Positions 22,846-34,900 of a stretch of 64,000 bases of DNA are shown here, piece by piece. The translations under genes were made by a program, and so were the position numbers. The stretch lies in assembly GCA_032622095.1 (NCBI GenBank), contig CP136063.1:218193982-218257981 (forward strand). Direction: 5' to 3'. The notes beneath the pieces were generated by a model. It was not told the DNA's origin. It searched no databases and worked only from the letters and a program-made list of their open reading frames with translations. This stretch comes from Siphonodentalium dalli (lineage: Eukaryota > Mollusca > Scaphopoda > Gadilida > Siphonodentaliidae). How positions within the stretch are numbered: position 1 is the stretch's first letter; each line of letters starts with the position of its first letter.

Positions 22846-23480
22846 TGGGATTCGCTTCATTCTATTGGCCATGTCTCGAATTGGGTGCTATTTCATTGGT
22901 CGTGTCTCAGACTGGGTGCTTTTTCATTGGTTGTGCATGCAACAGCTCATTGCAAGGTGGAATCAATTCTCTATAGAAAGCCGATAACAAGTACAAACAC
23001 TGCTTTATGATTGGTTATATTTAACTTGCTAGATCACAGGTCAATGACATGTTGACAGTTTTCCTCATGCATAGTGAAACACAATAAATTTGATATTTCA
23101 GAATACAGGTGACATACGTAATTCATTATAGTCATCACACTTTAGGAGACATCATCTTGGAGTTTTTTTTTTTATCAGTCATTGATACTTATTACTGATT
23201 ATTCATTCTCATTTTGTTGTTTTTTACGACTCAATACTATGACTCTTAAAAAGTTTTACTGCATCACATGGTACGCTTGTCTGTATTTTCATCAAAATTG
23301 GTTGTCTCATGCATGTATGCTCTTATCGATACTCAACGATTGCTCATGCACAGAGAATGCATAGAGGTCTGCAGATAAGGGCATTATCTGCGCATATTGC
23401 ACTACATTGATGATCACCACACAGTTTTCAGCAGACAAGTTTAGGTGTTTCTTCAAAGTTCTAAATATTTGAACTCGATT
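22846..23480. other. Unassigned intergenic DNA
   Basis: It contains three near-copies of TTCATTGGTCGTGTCTCAGA spaced about 30 bases apart (22860-22935), and nothing coding. Confidence 0.5.
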
Positions 23481-23489
23481 GGCTCAGTA

Positions 23490-23578
23490 ACAATGATTCG
23501 ATTCAATTTCGAATCGTTTGCCTGATTAGATTCGAGATTCGATTCGAAATGAAAACACCTGATTCGCAGGGTCCTAAC
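23490..23578. mobile_element. Isolated hAT-like end
   Basis: The GATTCGATTCaAATTTCGAATC iterations end in GATTCGCAGGGTCCTA, which resembles the right end of the hAT element at 10660-11551. No partner end was found nearby, so this is a solo or decayed end. Confidence 0.55.
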
Positions 23579-23734
23579 TGCAACCGGCATGCACTCCATA
23601 TTTGGAAACAATTTATTACATAATCTTTGAAATGTCCTGTCATCCCCATATCAAATATAAGTCGGAGGTCCAGATACGTAAATCTGATAAGATTATCATC
23701 GGCTTTTAAACCTTTCATGATGGGAGCCATGCTG

Positions 23735-23915
23735 GTGCAGCATTAAAGACCATGTGCTAGTGCATCCTCTTACATATGGAGTCTCCATATAAGAGATTGC
23801 ACTGGCTTACAAGATCAAGGTAAATATTGTTAGGCCAATGCATTCTCTTATATAAGAGAATGCATTGGCACAGGGTTTTCGCAAAATTTCAGGATGCTCC
23901 AGTCATGAAAGAGTT
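23735..23915. mobile_element. MITE family F, copy 1
   Basis: It contains GTTAGGCCAATGCATTCTCT then TATATAAGAGAATGCATTGG as a perfect palindrome, preceded by TGGTGCAGCATTAAAGA and followed by CAGTCATGAAAGAGTTAAAA. The same components recur at 46147-46227, 46476-46640 and 51555-52730. Confidence 0.75.
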
Positions 23916-24179
23916 AAAAGAGACTGCCTGAATCTATGAAAGTAAAATATCCATATCAACCCATATTATTGTCTATATATCTGAAGGCTAAGTTACTTCC
24001 CTTATCCCAACTTTTGAGACTGGAACTGGGACTGTTGTGTAACATCTCAAGCACCAGTAATGAGAAATTTGAATGATTGTTCATGGTTGTCAATAAAATC
24101 AACATTTTGCTGCCTGGCTATAGCTCAATATATAAATGCAAACTGTTAATTTATTTGTGGAATAAATGCTTTGATTGAA

Positions 24180-24420
24180 ACTTCTTCACATAAATTCTAT
24201 TTCTTTTTTAGTTTAGTTTCTCTATATCCCCAAATTGTCAGACAACACATTGCATAATCGAGGTTCCCAATGGGTGTACATCACAATATTCACCATTTGG
24301 GAACTTCAATCTGATCTATGTCTCCGATAGCTGATGGGGCCGCTGTGCGGGATAGCGTCATTAATTCATCATCTGGGGACCTCATTCTGCAAATGACAGG
24401 CAAACTAAACTCAGGCTTGC
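24180..24420. mobile_element. MITE family A fragment
   Basis: An inverted copy of the family A centre (CATTGCATAATCGAGGTTCC ... TTTGGGAACTTCAATCTG) is joined to one complete end, CTCATTCTGCAAATGACAGG ... AGGCTTG. The other end is missing. Confidence 0.7.
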
Positions 24421-24489
24421 ATATACTCAATGCACATGCAGATTATTGCATGTGTATTGTGCATGTATCCATGAGCTCCCATTTCATGC

Positions 24490-24695
24490 TACAGTAGTGC
24501 CCTAAATAATCGTCTCCTTAACCACAGCAGAATTATGGGTAACTTTTCAGGATATAGTCGGAAATATCGCTTGTTGCCATTCATCGGAAAGCTCTCACTG
24601 AGAGCTTTCCGATGCCATATTTCCGACTAAATCCTGAAGTTACCTATAATTATGCTGTGGTTAAGGAGTCAATTATTTAGGGCATTACTGTATGT
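24490..24695. mobile_element. Palindromic MITE family B, copy 1
   Basis: The element is almost entirely one hairpin: TACAGTAGTGCCCTAAATAA ... AGAGCTTTCC centre ... TTATTTAGGGCATTACTGTA. It has TA-CAGT ends like Tc1/mariner-derived MITEs. The right arm has lost about 16 bases relative to the copies at 33795 and 35345. Confidence 0.85.
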
Positions 24696-24696
24696 C

Positions 24697-25310
24697 ATGA
24701 TGGTTTGATAGAACCTTGGGTGTTAGATTATATTCGCATTGAGATTAATGGTTTATATTATTGAGTCGATATTGCTGTTGGGGTCGCATGTCATGAAGAT
24801 TGGTCAATGTGGAAACAGACTCTCTTTTTATTTTGGATTTTTTATATATTTTTTGCTTCAGCATTTTAATTTCTGGTCTATGGTAACATTTACCTCATAT
24901 GCAGTCAACGGACATGCCACTGCATTCTAATCAGTCATGGCATACAGGTCAAAAGAAAATAATTGTGTTGACACGGTCACCCAAAAATGTGACATGAGAA
25001 TACACTGGCAATGTCTTGTAGTTAAAAAAGAATGAACAAATGTTGCTTGTATATATCCCCAAGACTCGCATGTGTATAATACACAAGTTTTATACATCTC
25101 GCTCCATGTAAACCCCGATAGGAAATTCATCCCCGTGTAAACCCCGTCACAGGAAACACTAGGACTGTTTTAGGCTCCGTGCCATTAACAAAATGCAAAC
25201 CTGTGAACATATAGTCCAATTATCCTTGGATCTAAACAAGCCTTATCCATAGCGAGTTCACTAGATGTTTATGTCCAAGAAAACTTGGACTATTGAACAT
25301 ACTGCTGGAG
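24697..25310. other. Unassigned intergenic DNA
   Basis: No gene is seen. Near 25200-25305 the motif ATAGTCCAA is inverted as TTGGACTATTGAACATA, suggesting a weak foldback. CCCCGTGTAAACCCC near 25090-25145 is a short direct repeat. Confidence 0.4.
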
Positions 25311-25638
25311 GGGTCAGGTTACGATGTCTTCAGATTTTTGCAGCTTTCGACCAGGAACCAGTCTATTCAACAAGAGACATTGAGTGCGCGCAAATAAACA
25401 GACACGAGAGTCGCAAAAACAATGACAGATGACAGCTAGATAGAAATTTTCATGCACAAAGCAGTAATATCAACTTTGAGATGAAATCATTCATTAAAAT
25501 GTACTTTTACTTCCATGAAATAGAAATGTAAACAGTTATTGTTGAATTTCACGCGATAGACTGGTCCTTGTCTTTGTTCGCGATAGACTGGTCCTTGTCT
25601 TTGTTCACCAAAATATTGAAAACATAGTAACCTGACCC
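25311..25638. mobile_element. 328-bp MITE with GGGTCAGGTTAC ends
   Basis: GGGTCAGGTTAC at the left and GTAACCTGACCC at the right are perfect 12-base inverted repeats. Subterminal GACCAGGAACCAGTCTAT and ATAGACTGGTCC are also inverted. The right side carries a tandem duplication of GCGATAGACTGGTCCTTGTC. It lies about 40 bases past the GTPBP10 stop codon, so it may contribute to the 3' UTR. Confidence 0.75.
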
Positions 25639-25680
25639 TTTCAGCCATACTGATCGATGACTAGAAATGAGTTTCCCAAA

Positions 25681-25943
25681 TCAGACGAGTTTTGATTGTG
25701 TATGCTCTGTATGGTGTTCCACTATTGTCCGATCTTTCCTATAACCACCAGCGCTCACTATCAAGTCACTCGTTTCTTTATCCTCCTCCATGCGTTTTAG
25801 GTCATCAATATAGTCTAGTGACGTCCTGATATCACTTTTCAGTTTGTCAGTTGATAGCTTTTTCTTAGCGGAAATTGTTTGAATGTGACTGAATTTCACA
25901 AGTGTTTTTGGTTTGAATTCTGGTTCCATATCCCTAACCGATT
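25681..25943 (-). CDS. GTPBP10: GTPBP10 last coding exon
   Basis: The acceptor TTTCTTTGCAG precedes AATCGG. In the frame set by the preceding exon it reads [20 protein letters not shown], then [18 protein letters not shown] and a stop at 25681. It aligns with the C-terminal part of human GTPBP10 (VEFQHIIPISAVTGEGIEEL), although the G5 region [11 protein letters not shown] lacks the usual TGEG glycines. The tail (about 45 residues) is not conserved. Confidence 0.88.
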
Positions 25944-28900
25944 CTGCAAAGAAATAAGTATGCTGTTTATAATAATACGAGGGGATTGCCCATCAAAAAT
26001 GACTGGTCTGGAAATGCTCTATATTACTTTTTGGTGTTTGCTCAGCAGACCTGTTCAGTGAAAATGGTCATCCGGGAGATTTTTGAGTGAGGTAAGCCCA
26101 AATATGCTCATATTCAAAATTTTTTCTTCATATGTATACCTAAATAAAAGGTCAGCTGACCACAGCGTCCCCCGACAACATGGCAAGTCGATGCCGCTTT
26201 GGTAAAAAATTACAAACAAATGTTGAAGTTTTCAAAGTCGAAAAGGGTTAATAACTCTGTAAAAAAAAAATCAGTCATATATATACATGTTGCACATCTC
26301 CAATATGTGGCTAACAATACTCTGAAGTTTCAAATATCTACGATCAAAACTGTAGGAGGAGTTGATTACACCATGAAGATACCCTCATACAGAAAATTAT
26401 AAAAAATATTGAAATTTTCAAAGTAGAAAAAGGTTAATAACTCTGTCAAAAATAATTTTTCCGTCATCTATATACATGTTGCACATCTTCAATATATGGG
26501 CAACAATATTCTGAAGTTTAAAATCTCTAGGATGAAAACTGTATTAAAGTTGATTACACCATGAAGGTACCCTCATACTGAAAATTATTAAAAATGTTGA
26601 AATTTTCTAAGTCGAAAAGGGTTAATAAATCCGTCAAAAAATAATTTTTCCGTCATCTATATATATGTTGCACATCTTCAATATATGGGCAACAATATTC
26701 TGAAGTTTCAAATCTCTGGGATGAAATCTGTAGGAGGAGATGATTACACCATGAAGGTACTCAAAAGTGAGACGGACGGAGCCCGTTTCAATTAATTTTT
26801 CAGGGGGACAAATAAACTAATAAAAACAGCTACTGTGAGAATAATATATATAAATAATACAATGCGTCAGTTAAATCGTTTATTCACCTGCAAAGGTCAA
26901 GAGCACTTGCTGACCTAGGCTACATCATTTTGTTTTCACACAATCATTTTGAAGAGCACATCCTGTTATAAACATAGAGTTTCCCCCCTTCTATGTCTAC
27001 ATTATAAAGCCTACACATGTTAATTTTCGTGTTTATACAATATTTTCACACATCATAACACAATCATGGCTTTGGGAGAGCACTGCTTGCATTTTCGGTC
27101 ATTGCAATGGATGCTACCAAACTCCATGCAGGGTTTACCACCCTTGGTGACTCAGTAAGACCGCTGCTATCAGCGACATTTTACCCACATTTGGTGGACT
27201 TCCGTGATATTAAATTATATACTAAGCAAGCAGTGCAAAATGCTGCCCTTATTAAGCACATAAAATATCGAACAATATTTGTGTGGTTTCGTACGTTAAG
27301 TTTGGAAAGTCCAACTAGAACCAAAGAACTATATTTCGAAAAAGTGTGATTTGGTTGTCCGATTATTTTATCAACACAAAAGTCTGAACACACATGGACG
27401 ACAATGTCCTGACAACACGCATGGCAAGTCAGACACAAGAGTTCTAATTTGCTCCAATTTTGACGAGTTGTTTGCGAAAATCGTCAACAAAATTACCGCT
27501 CTGATCCTCGATTCTGTCATTAAGTTTTTAGTGCAGGAATTGTTCTCAAAGCACAGGAAATTTGACTTTGGGGCGATCGTTTTTTCGCCATTTTGTTTGG
27601 AAAACCCCGCGCTAAATATATATATGGCAGACTGGTACCCAGCCGGTGACAAGAGTCAGAAAGGAAGTATGACTTGTGCACTCTGGTAGAGATTGAGATG
27701 CTACCAGTCCTGTTACTTTAAGAGAGAGTAAATAGTGCCGCCAGTGATGAAACTCTGTTACCTAGTCGGAATATGGCTTTTCAAACAGGATTTTGAACTG
27801 CTGGCCGTGCATGGCGAGGGGACAAACTGCATCCCGGGCATTCCCCTTGCCATTTTTGAGTATAATCCCTAGGTTCCACATGCCAAGCACAACCTCCAAC
27901 CGAATTTATTGAGATAAAATAAGTCCAGTTGACTCTGCATTTTAAAATGTAAACTGCTGTTCAGCAGCTGATCCGCAGTTTAGCGATGCAATGGGCAAAA
28001 CTCTATATTTTCAGATTAAATGTAATCTTTAATGTCACAAAAAAAAACAACACATATACAACCTTTGGTTTTCTTCAAAAAATCGGCGGGAAATTTGGTG
28101 AATCCTATTCTAAGACACACTGTAGGACAATGTCCATATTTGGATTAAATCTCAAAGCATGACCGAGTTACAGATACTGGGTTTTATATATATATATTGT
28201 TAAAGGAGTAATCAGAAGAGTCCTTTGCATTATATCTGTTAACACACTCAACGGAGATTCTATTTTCAACGAATGAAAATTGACAAAATGGTATTTTCCA
28301 AATTGTTTCGTATATTTTGAATAAATGATGTCATTAATTGTCGATCCACCTTTCACAAAAAAGATGACAACGTTTTTTTTGTTAATAAATGATAGATAAA
28401 TCTGACATAGAGATGAAAACAGGAAGCATATCTTTATCTGATCATTTCGGCGACCAAGATTATGAAATATTCAATTTGATTTGTTTTCGAAATTTGAATC
28501 GATCAAAAAACCACTAATCAAAGGGCCTAATGATAACCTATACATATTTAGAATTACTAACCATGAAACGTCGCGATCTGTCGGAAACCGACATGGTGGT
28601 GATAACCTATACATATTTAGAGTTACTAACCATGAATCGTCTCAACCTGTCGGATAACTTCCTCCACTTTCTCATCACTTCCTTCCTTGTCTATCTTATT
28701 AAGTGCTAGCATGACAGGTTTATTAACTAGATCAGCATTATATAGTTCTAATTCCTGTAAATCGAAGATTCTAATTAGATAGTGTGAGGTAAATGAACAC
28801 CACCAGATGTAGGGTTTAACCCTTAGTTACTATAGTAACTTAATAGATAATCATGTGGCTAAACTGTCTCCATTTGCTTGGGATTTCCCATTGTACTCCT

Positions 28901-31900
28901 GATGGTAAAGATTCTAATTTTAATACGATAGCCAATTTTGAATCGAATAGAATCAGATAAAAGATTCCGAGTCACATTGAATCAAATCAATTTGTAAGAT
29001 CATAAACAAGATGTCTGGATTTTATGATTTTATACTATGTGTTCACCCAGGGACCAGCCTATAGAGAGCAACTTGGAAGACATCTTCTTCCTAAATTATG
29101 CCATTTATCCCTACTTTTGTTCCAGGGAGAAGTGACTTCTCTCTCAAACACCAGTATGGATTTGTCCCAACAGCATATTTTAAAGTATATTTACTGATAA
29201 TAATGGAGTTCTTTCTCATTATCATGTGTTGCATAATACTTATTAGATCATAGAAGGCCGATGTAAATTGAACTTCAGCCATTGGTACGTTTGTCTCCCT
29301 GATAACAGTCCACTTCTTCCTAATGAGACAGTCAATGACTGGGGTCGCTCACAAGACTAATACTACCTTACTTCCACGGACTTTGATGCTATTTGCCATC
29401 GATGCGAAAGACTTCACAGTGTCAACACGTCGTAGTTTGATGCTGTTGAACGTTTTGCTTACAACATTCGATACGCAACATTCACCAATTTTGCGAACTT
29501 GGTCACAGTTCACAGTTTCGTCGGCCACAAACCCGGTCGCTATAGAGACTAATTGTAGTGGATCTCTAATCTGAAAGGGGGAATGCACTCTGAGCCAGTT
29601 CAATAATTTGGTGATATCATTGGCATCAGTCAATTGTGAACTTTGACGGAGATCCCGATGTTGTTCGCCATGACCAGTGTGAACATTAACAAAATTTTCG
29701 AGAGCATTACATATCGGAAGGCAAAGAGGTAGTCCATGTACCCATTTCGCAACAGTGCTATCGGTTATTCCCCTGCCATGTGTGAGACCACCAGGGAGCT
29801 TGAACATTCTCATTAAACACTGCTCTATGGTCTGATCAGAATATATCCCGTCCCAGAATTTATCTGAGCGCCTTATGGTAAAGTAACCTTTCTCAGTGAA
29901 CAACTTCAAATCATCCTGTTGCATTATTTCTGTTAGCTCATTCATCTGCTGCAAATAGAGATGAGAACTTTTTGCGTATGCAAAATGACCACCTGCGTGA
30001 AATACTGGAATCATATTGCGAACACAATATGTGTGGAGTTCCCAGTCGCCTGTGCGCTCTGCTCTCAAGAACAACTGGAGAAGACCTATTTGCTCGTAGT
30101 ATTGTACCCAAAGCTTTCCTGTGCGTCCTACGGACGCATTCTGGAGCAGTTCATGTAATTTTGACAGTAGATGGTTGACACTTTCTTGATTGACAGCGTC
30201 AGCTGTTGTACAGTCACCTCTGGCAAGTCCACATAATATTTCATTGACTTCTGTGCAGTCTATGTTATCTAGTGTTCGGCTTTCTTCAAACACAAGTTTT
30301 GTAATGGCAATTTGTGTTAGCAAATGGGCACGAACTGCTCTTGAATATGCATGACCACTGATCAAATGATGGATTGACCCACCAGCATAAACAGTCCTCC
30401 AAAGTTCATCCAAGCCGCTACCAGCCATGATCGAACCAATTGCCCCTAAATATGACATAATCATATGGAAGCCGCCGAGTCTAACGAAAACTTTTGTCAA
30501 CTTATCTGACGAAGACACAATCTCCACTGCTTTGATATAAAGTGGTTGGTCAAATGTCACTGGACAAACGTTCAGTCCCTGTTTCTCACATTCAGTTTGT
30601 GCAAACATGAGAGCAGTGTAAATTGTGCTCGGGTTGGATGGATCAAAATTAATAAAGGGAAGTATCTCGACATCACTTGTTTCATAATCATCTGATGATG
30701 TGACAATGTGCATATATCCAGCCCAAGATGGGCAAGGTACTCTCAGTACATGCGTCAAAGACCAAAGACTGTCGACTGTTTTTGCGAGTTTCAAATTTTT
30801 CGGATCAGATTCACCCAATGTTGATAAATCCTTCATCACAATTTCGTCAAGACCCGATTTGCTTGGTTTACTGTAACCTTTCAAAGGGATGTACCCGAAT
30901 TCACCAGAGCCAATATTCGAATGATCACCAGTTAGTCGTTTTATCGGAGACTCTTCTGTGTGATCTCTGCTTGGAGTTATACAGGCGATGCCTCCCATAC
31001 TATGGAAAGTATTCTTGCCATCTAGCGTGCGCACATTACAATCGGCGTTATCGAAAACGAATTGTGTGAAGTTCGCAAGTCTAGGCGACGGACCTTTGCT
31101 TATCATGACAGAATGAACGTATTGTTGAACTTCCCGGTAGCTAGAAGAGAACATTAGTCCATTCAGAATGTCGATCAATTCCCGAGATGCGAATTTCCTA
31201 TGTATGTAAACTGCTACCGACAATAATACTGGTGACAAGAATGAACGGGGCCGACAAGAACTTATTAGAGACTGACCTATGGCTGTCACGCGTCTCTGGT
31301 TGGCTTGGATGTTTTGCCCACGCTGCGACGGAGCAACAATCCCTTGTAACAAGGTTTGGAGTGTATCGGGTAGTAGATCACTAGATACAGATAACGAATC
31401 GGGTTTGGGATAAACGTCACACTCGTAAATGGTTGACCGAATATCATCGCGGACTATAGCCGATGCTTTCTTGACGATGCGCATACGTTCATCAGTTTCA
31501 TTGGTACATTTGTCTGAGTACCACGAATCATATAGTATTTTGTCTGATGAATCTCTGAATGTGACAACATTTTTTAGGGACCTCAGTGTTGTAATAGAGA
31601 TTCTACTACCGAAATGCTCAAGCAGTTTGGTTTTAAGATGTTTAATTGTGTAACCGACTTCGTCACCAAGATACGATTCAAACGTCTCTGCCAATTCGCT
31701 CAAGGAAAACTGACACTCATCGCTGTTCTCCATAAAGGTACACAATTCATGGAATGCAAGTGCTTTCTTGTCTGCAACAGGCCTACCCCGTGAAAGAGTT
31801 CGCTCAGGCTTATCTCTGACAAATCCTGTCCAGCAATCATGGTGATACCGACCTTCCTCGGCCACTAGATCGATAGCACGACCGATCCGAGTAAGTACAG

Positions 31901-34900
31901 ACTCACCCCATTCATCACTACGTTTCAAACAACGGGTTCTGATACTATCAACAAGAGTCAATGTTTCAACGGTGTGGACTTCTCTTCTACGTTGAACGGG
32001 TATATGAGTTTGTTTGTCGGCGGATTCTCCACAGAACAGACAATGGAGTTTAAAATTGAAAGCATCTTGATCAGAGCGCAATTTTTTTGTCATAGATGGA
32101 CCAGCTTCGTCAGATTCAGCTGCATCTAGAGACATTCTCTTACTTTTTCTTACAGAACTTTCCCGTGTATAATTCTTGTAGCAGAATCTGTGAATTTTCT
32201 CACCAACTGTGGGTTTCTTCGAACCGGCAAAAAGATTATCGCCAAGCTCGACGCTTACAGCAACCAACTTTTCTATACCCCGCTCACCAAGTGTAGTTAT
32301 TCCGGATGAGCCGGTCAACTCATCGTTACATTTGATACATTTATCCATTGCCAAAGTCACAACAGAAAAAAGATGATAGACACAATAAACTCAAGTACAA
32401 TACCACAGAACAGATATCAATGTGCGGACCTGCTTCGTTGTCACCGTAAGGTATCAACAGGTAACGCTAAGTGATATGCCAACAACATAACTGATCAGTT
32501 CTACAAATAACACAAGACTCTAATAATCAACAACAGGCAAAATTACATATGTATCATCAAGGGATCATTGGTTTCAATATCTAGGCATCAAATGCAGAGT
32601 GTCCAATACTGAACAGAGCAAATTGTGCAATGGACAGACCTGGAATGCGGAATTAAAGAGCGTTGTCGTAACAAATTTGTTTATAAAGGGCGTGCACACA
32701 TTACATGCCAATGCATCTTGAGTGTAGGCGAACAACGCTCTTTTTGATGCAAAATAGCCTTGAACGACTTTCATCAGGAAATTGAATGAGAAAAGTCGAT
32801 GCCGTTTGAATTTGAGTTTAGGGGGTATGGTTAATATTTCACACGTTTCACCAGTTCATTGTGGAATAAATGACTATTGTTATATATCATTATAAAGCCA
32901 CTGCTTTTCTGCAATTTTTGATATATAATTTAACTCCCAAAGTAGTCGTAGATTTGATTTAATGGACGTTGTGTACCGTTGTGTGTATGAAAACAATTAA
33001 ATTTTTTTTCGTAATTTTGTACATTTTCGTGAATATTTCACCATTGAGTGTGAGGATTGGTACAAAGTTGGCATTTTCTGTTGGGGATATGTATTCTCAA
33101 TATAATTCAGCACGATATTTATGATTCTCACCCTACTAAGGCGAATAAGAATGAGAAATATGGAGCTGGGTCGAATTTGTTTTTCAATTTTGTTTTTCAT
33201 AAAAAAAACGCTATAACTAAAAAACCTCAACTCGGATTCGCGGGGACTTTTCACACTTTATCCGCAATGTGTGTCCCGGAAACATATAAAAAAATCAGCT
33301 TTCTCCGAATTTTTTCCTTACTTTCTCATTTTTATGTCTAATGTGCCTGGACTATAAAGACAGAGAAGGCTGGGACTCTGAAGACTACAATAGCCTGTAC
33401 TGGTCAAATCACTTTAAAACAAGTTGTTCTAAACAGAGACACAGGAAGAGGTCTTCATTGAACGGTGGAAGGGGCTATGGGGGTGTCCACCTTGAAATAA
33501 AACTGCTCACCGACCCCTCCCCAATAGATCATTGCCCATTACCTCCCAACTGGACAAAACTAAATTACAACTGCTACTTCAAGATCTCCAACTGTTGGAA
33601 ATTTATCAAAACCTTACTGATAATACCCGTATATATCAAACTTATTACATGTAATATAGGAATCTATATACAAGTACCAAATATGAATTCATAGCATAGA
33701 TAGGATGGGTGCGGGAGTGTCTCTACCTGTATTTGAACCAAATGTAAATCCCAATCTATGAGATCCATTGATCTGGTAATTTCAAAGGGTACATACAGTA
33801 ATGCTCTAAATAATCGACTCCTTAACCATAGGAGAATTATGGGTAATTTTTCAGGATTTAGTCGGAAATATGGCTTGTTGCCATTCATCTGAAAGCTCTT
33901 GACGAGAGTTTTCCGATGAATGGCAACAAGCCATATTTCCGACTAAATCCTAAAAAATTACCCATAATTCTCCTATGGTTAAGGAGTCGATTATTTAAAG
34001 CATTACTGTATGAATTATAGAAGTTGAAGAGAGTTCATTTTCCTTAAAATAAGTTAAAATATTTAGGAAAGGGTTATCGACATGATATCTTTGATAACTG
34101 TTCCTTGAAATCATCAGCATAAAAAATAAGACACATCATTATCACAGATGAAAAAGATTTAATAGCATATATAACCATACTATTGCAACACTTGCCTGCA
34201 CAATTGCATAGAACACAGTACAAAGGAACTAATCTACTTTAAATTGAAATGATTGACACAAATAAACATTAGCCAGCATTATCTGTTATTTGTTTAACAA
34301 ACACTGTCATATAAGAGGCCCCCCACCCCCCCCCCCCCCCTTTTCGTACGCCGTATTCCATGCCCTGTTATGAGGTACGCCGTATTCCGGCTCCTCTGTT
34401 TGGAGGTATTCCAAAAATACCGGTATTCGTACGCGGACCTTCCAAAAGATGATCATAATAATAAAATAAATGCGATTTTTGTCACAATAAATGATAAATT
34501 TACAGTTTGACATACAGATGGTTGATCATCGTCATTTTAGACGTGGACAATGCGGGATGACAGGCGTTCGTACGGCAATAGAAAATTTATCCATATGGCT
34601 GTTAACTGGTATTCCGTATTCCACCCTCTGTGTTAAGTGGTATTCCGTATTCCAGGGGGGTGGGGTGGGGGTGGGGGCCTCATATAAAAAAATAAAAAAT
34701 ATATATGACCCTGGCTCCGCCCATGTTTGCCCAGTGACCCCATTTTAACAAATCTGAACCCCAGTAACTCAAGGGCCTTCCATACCAAATATAAGCCAAA
34801 TAGGCCTGATGGTTCTTGAGAAGAAGTCATTTTAAGAATTACTATGGAGGGAAAGAGTTAAGACGCAACTATTTGACTTGGTGACCTCATTTTAACAAAT

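Noticed and set aside
28648-28655. Alternative GTPBP10 donor CAG|GTTGAG
   Set aside because: It gives phase 0, whereas the last exon needs one base from the previous exon; using it would put the C-terminal exon out of the conserved frame.
33341-33694. 117-codon plus-strand open frame in a GTPBP10 intron
   Set aside because: No homology recognised, low-complexity composition and no splice or start context.
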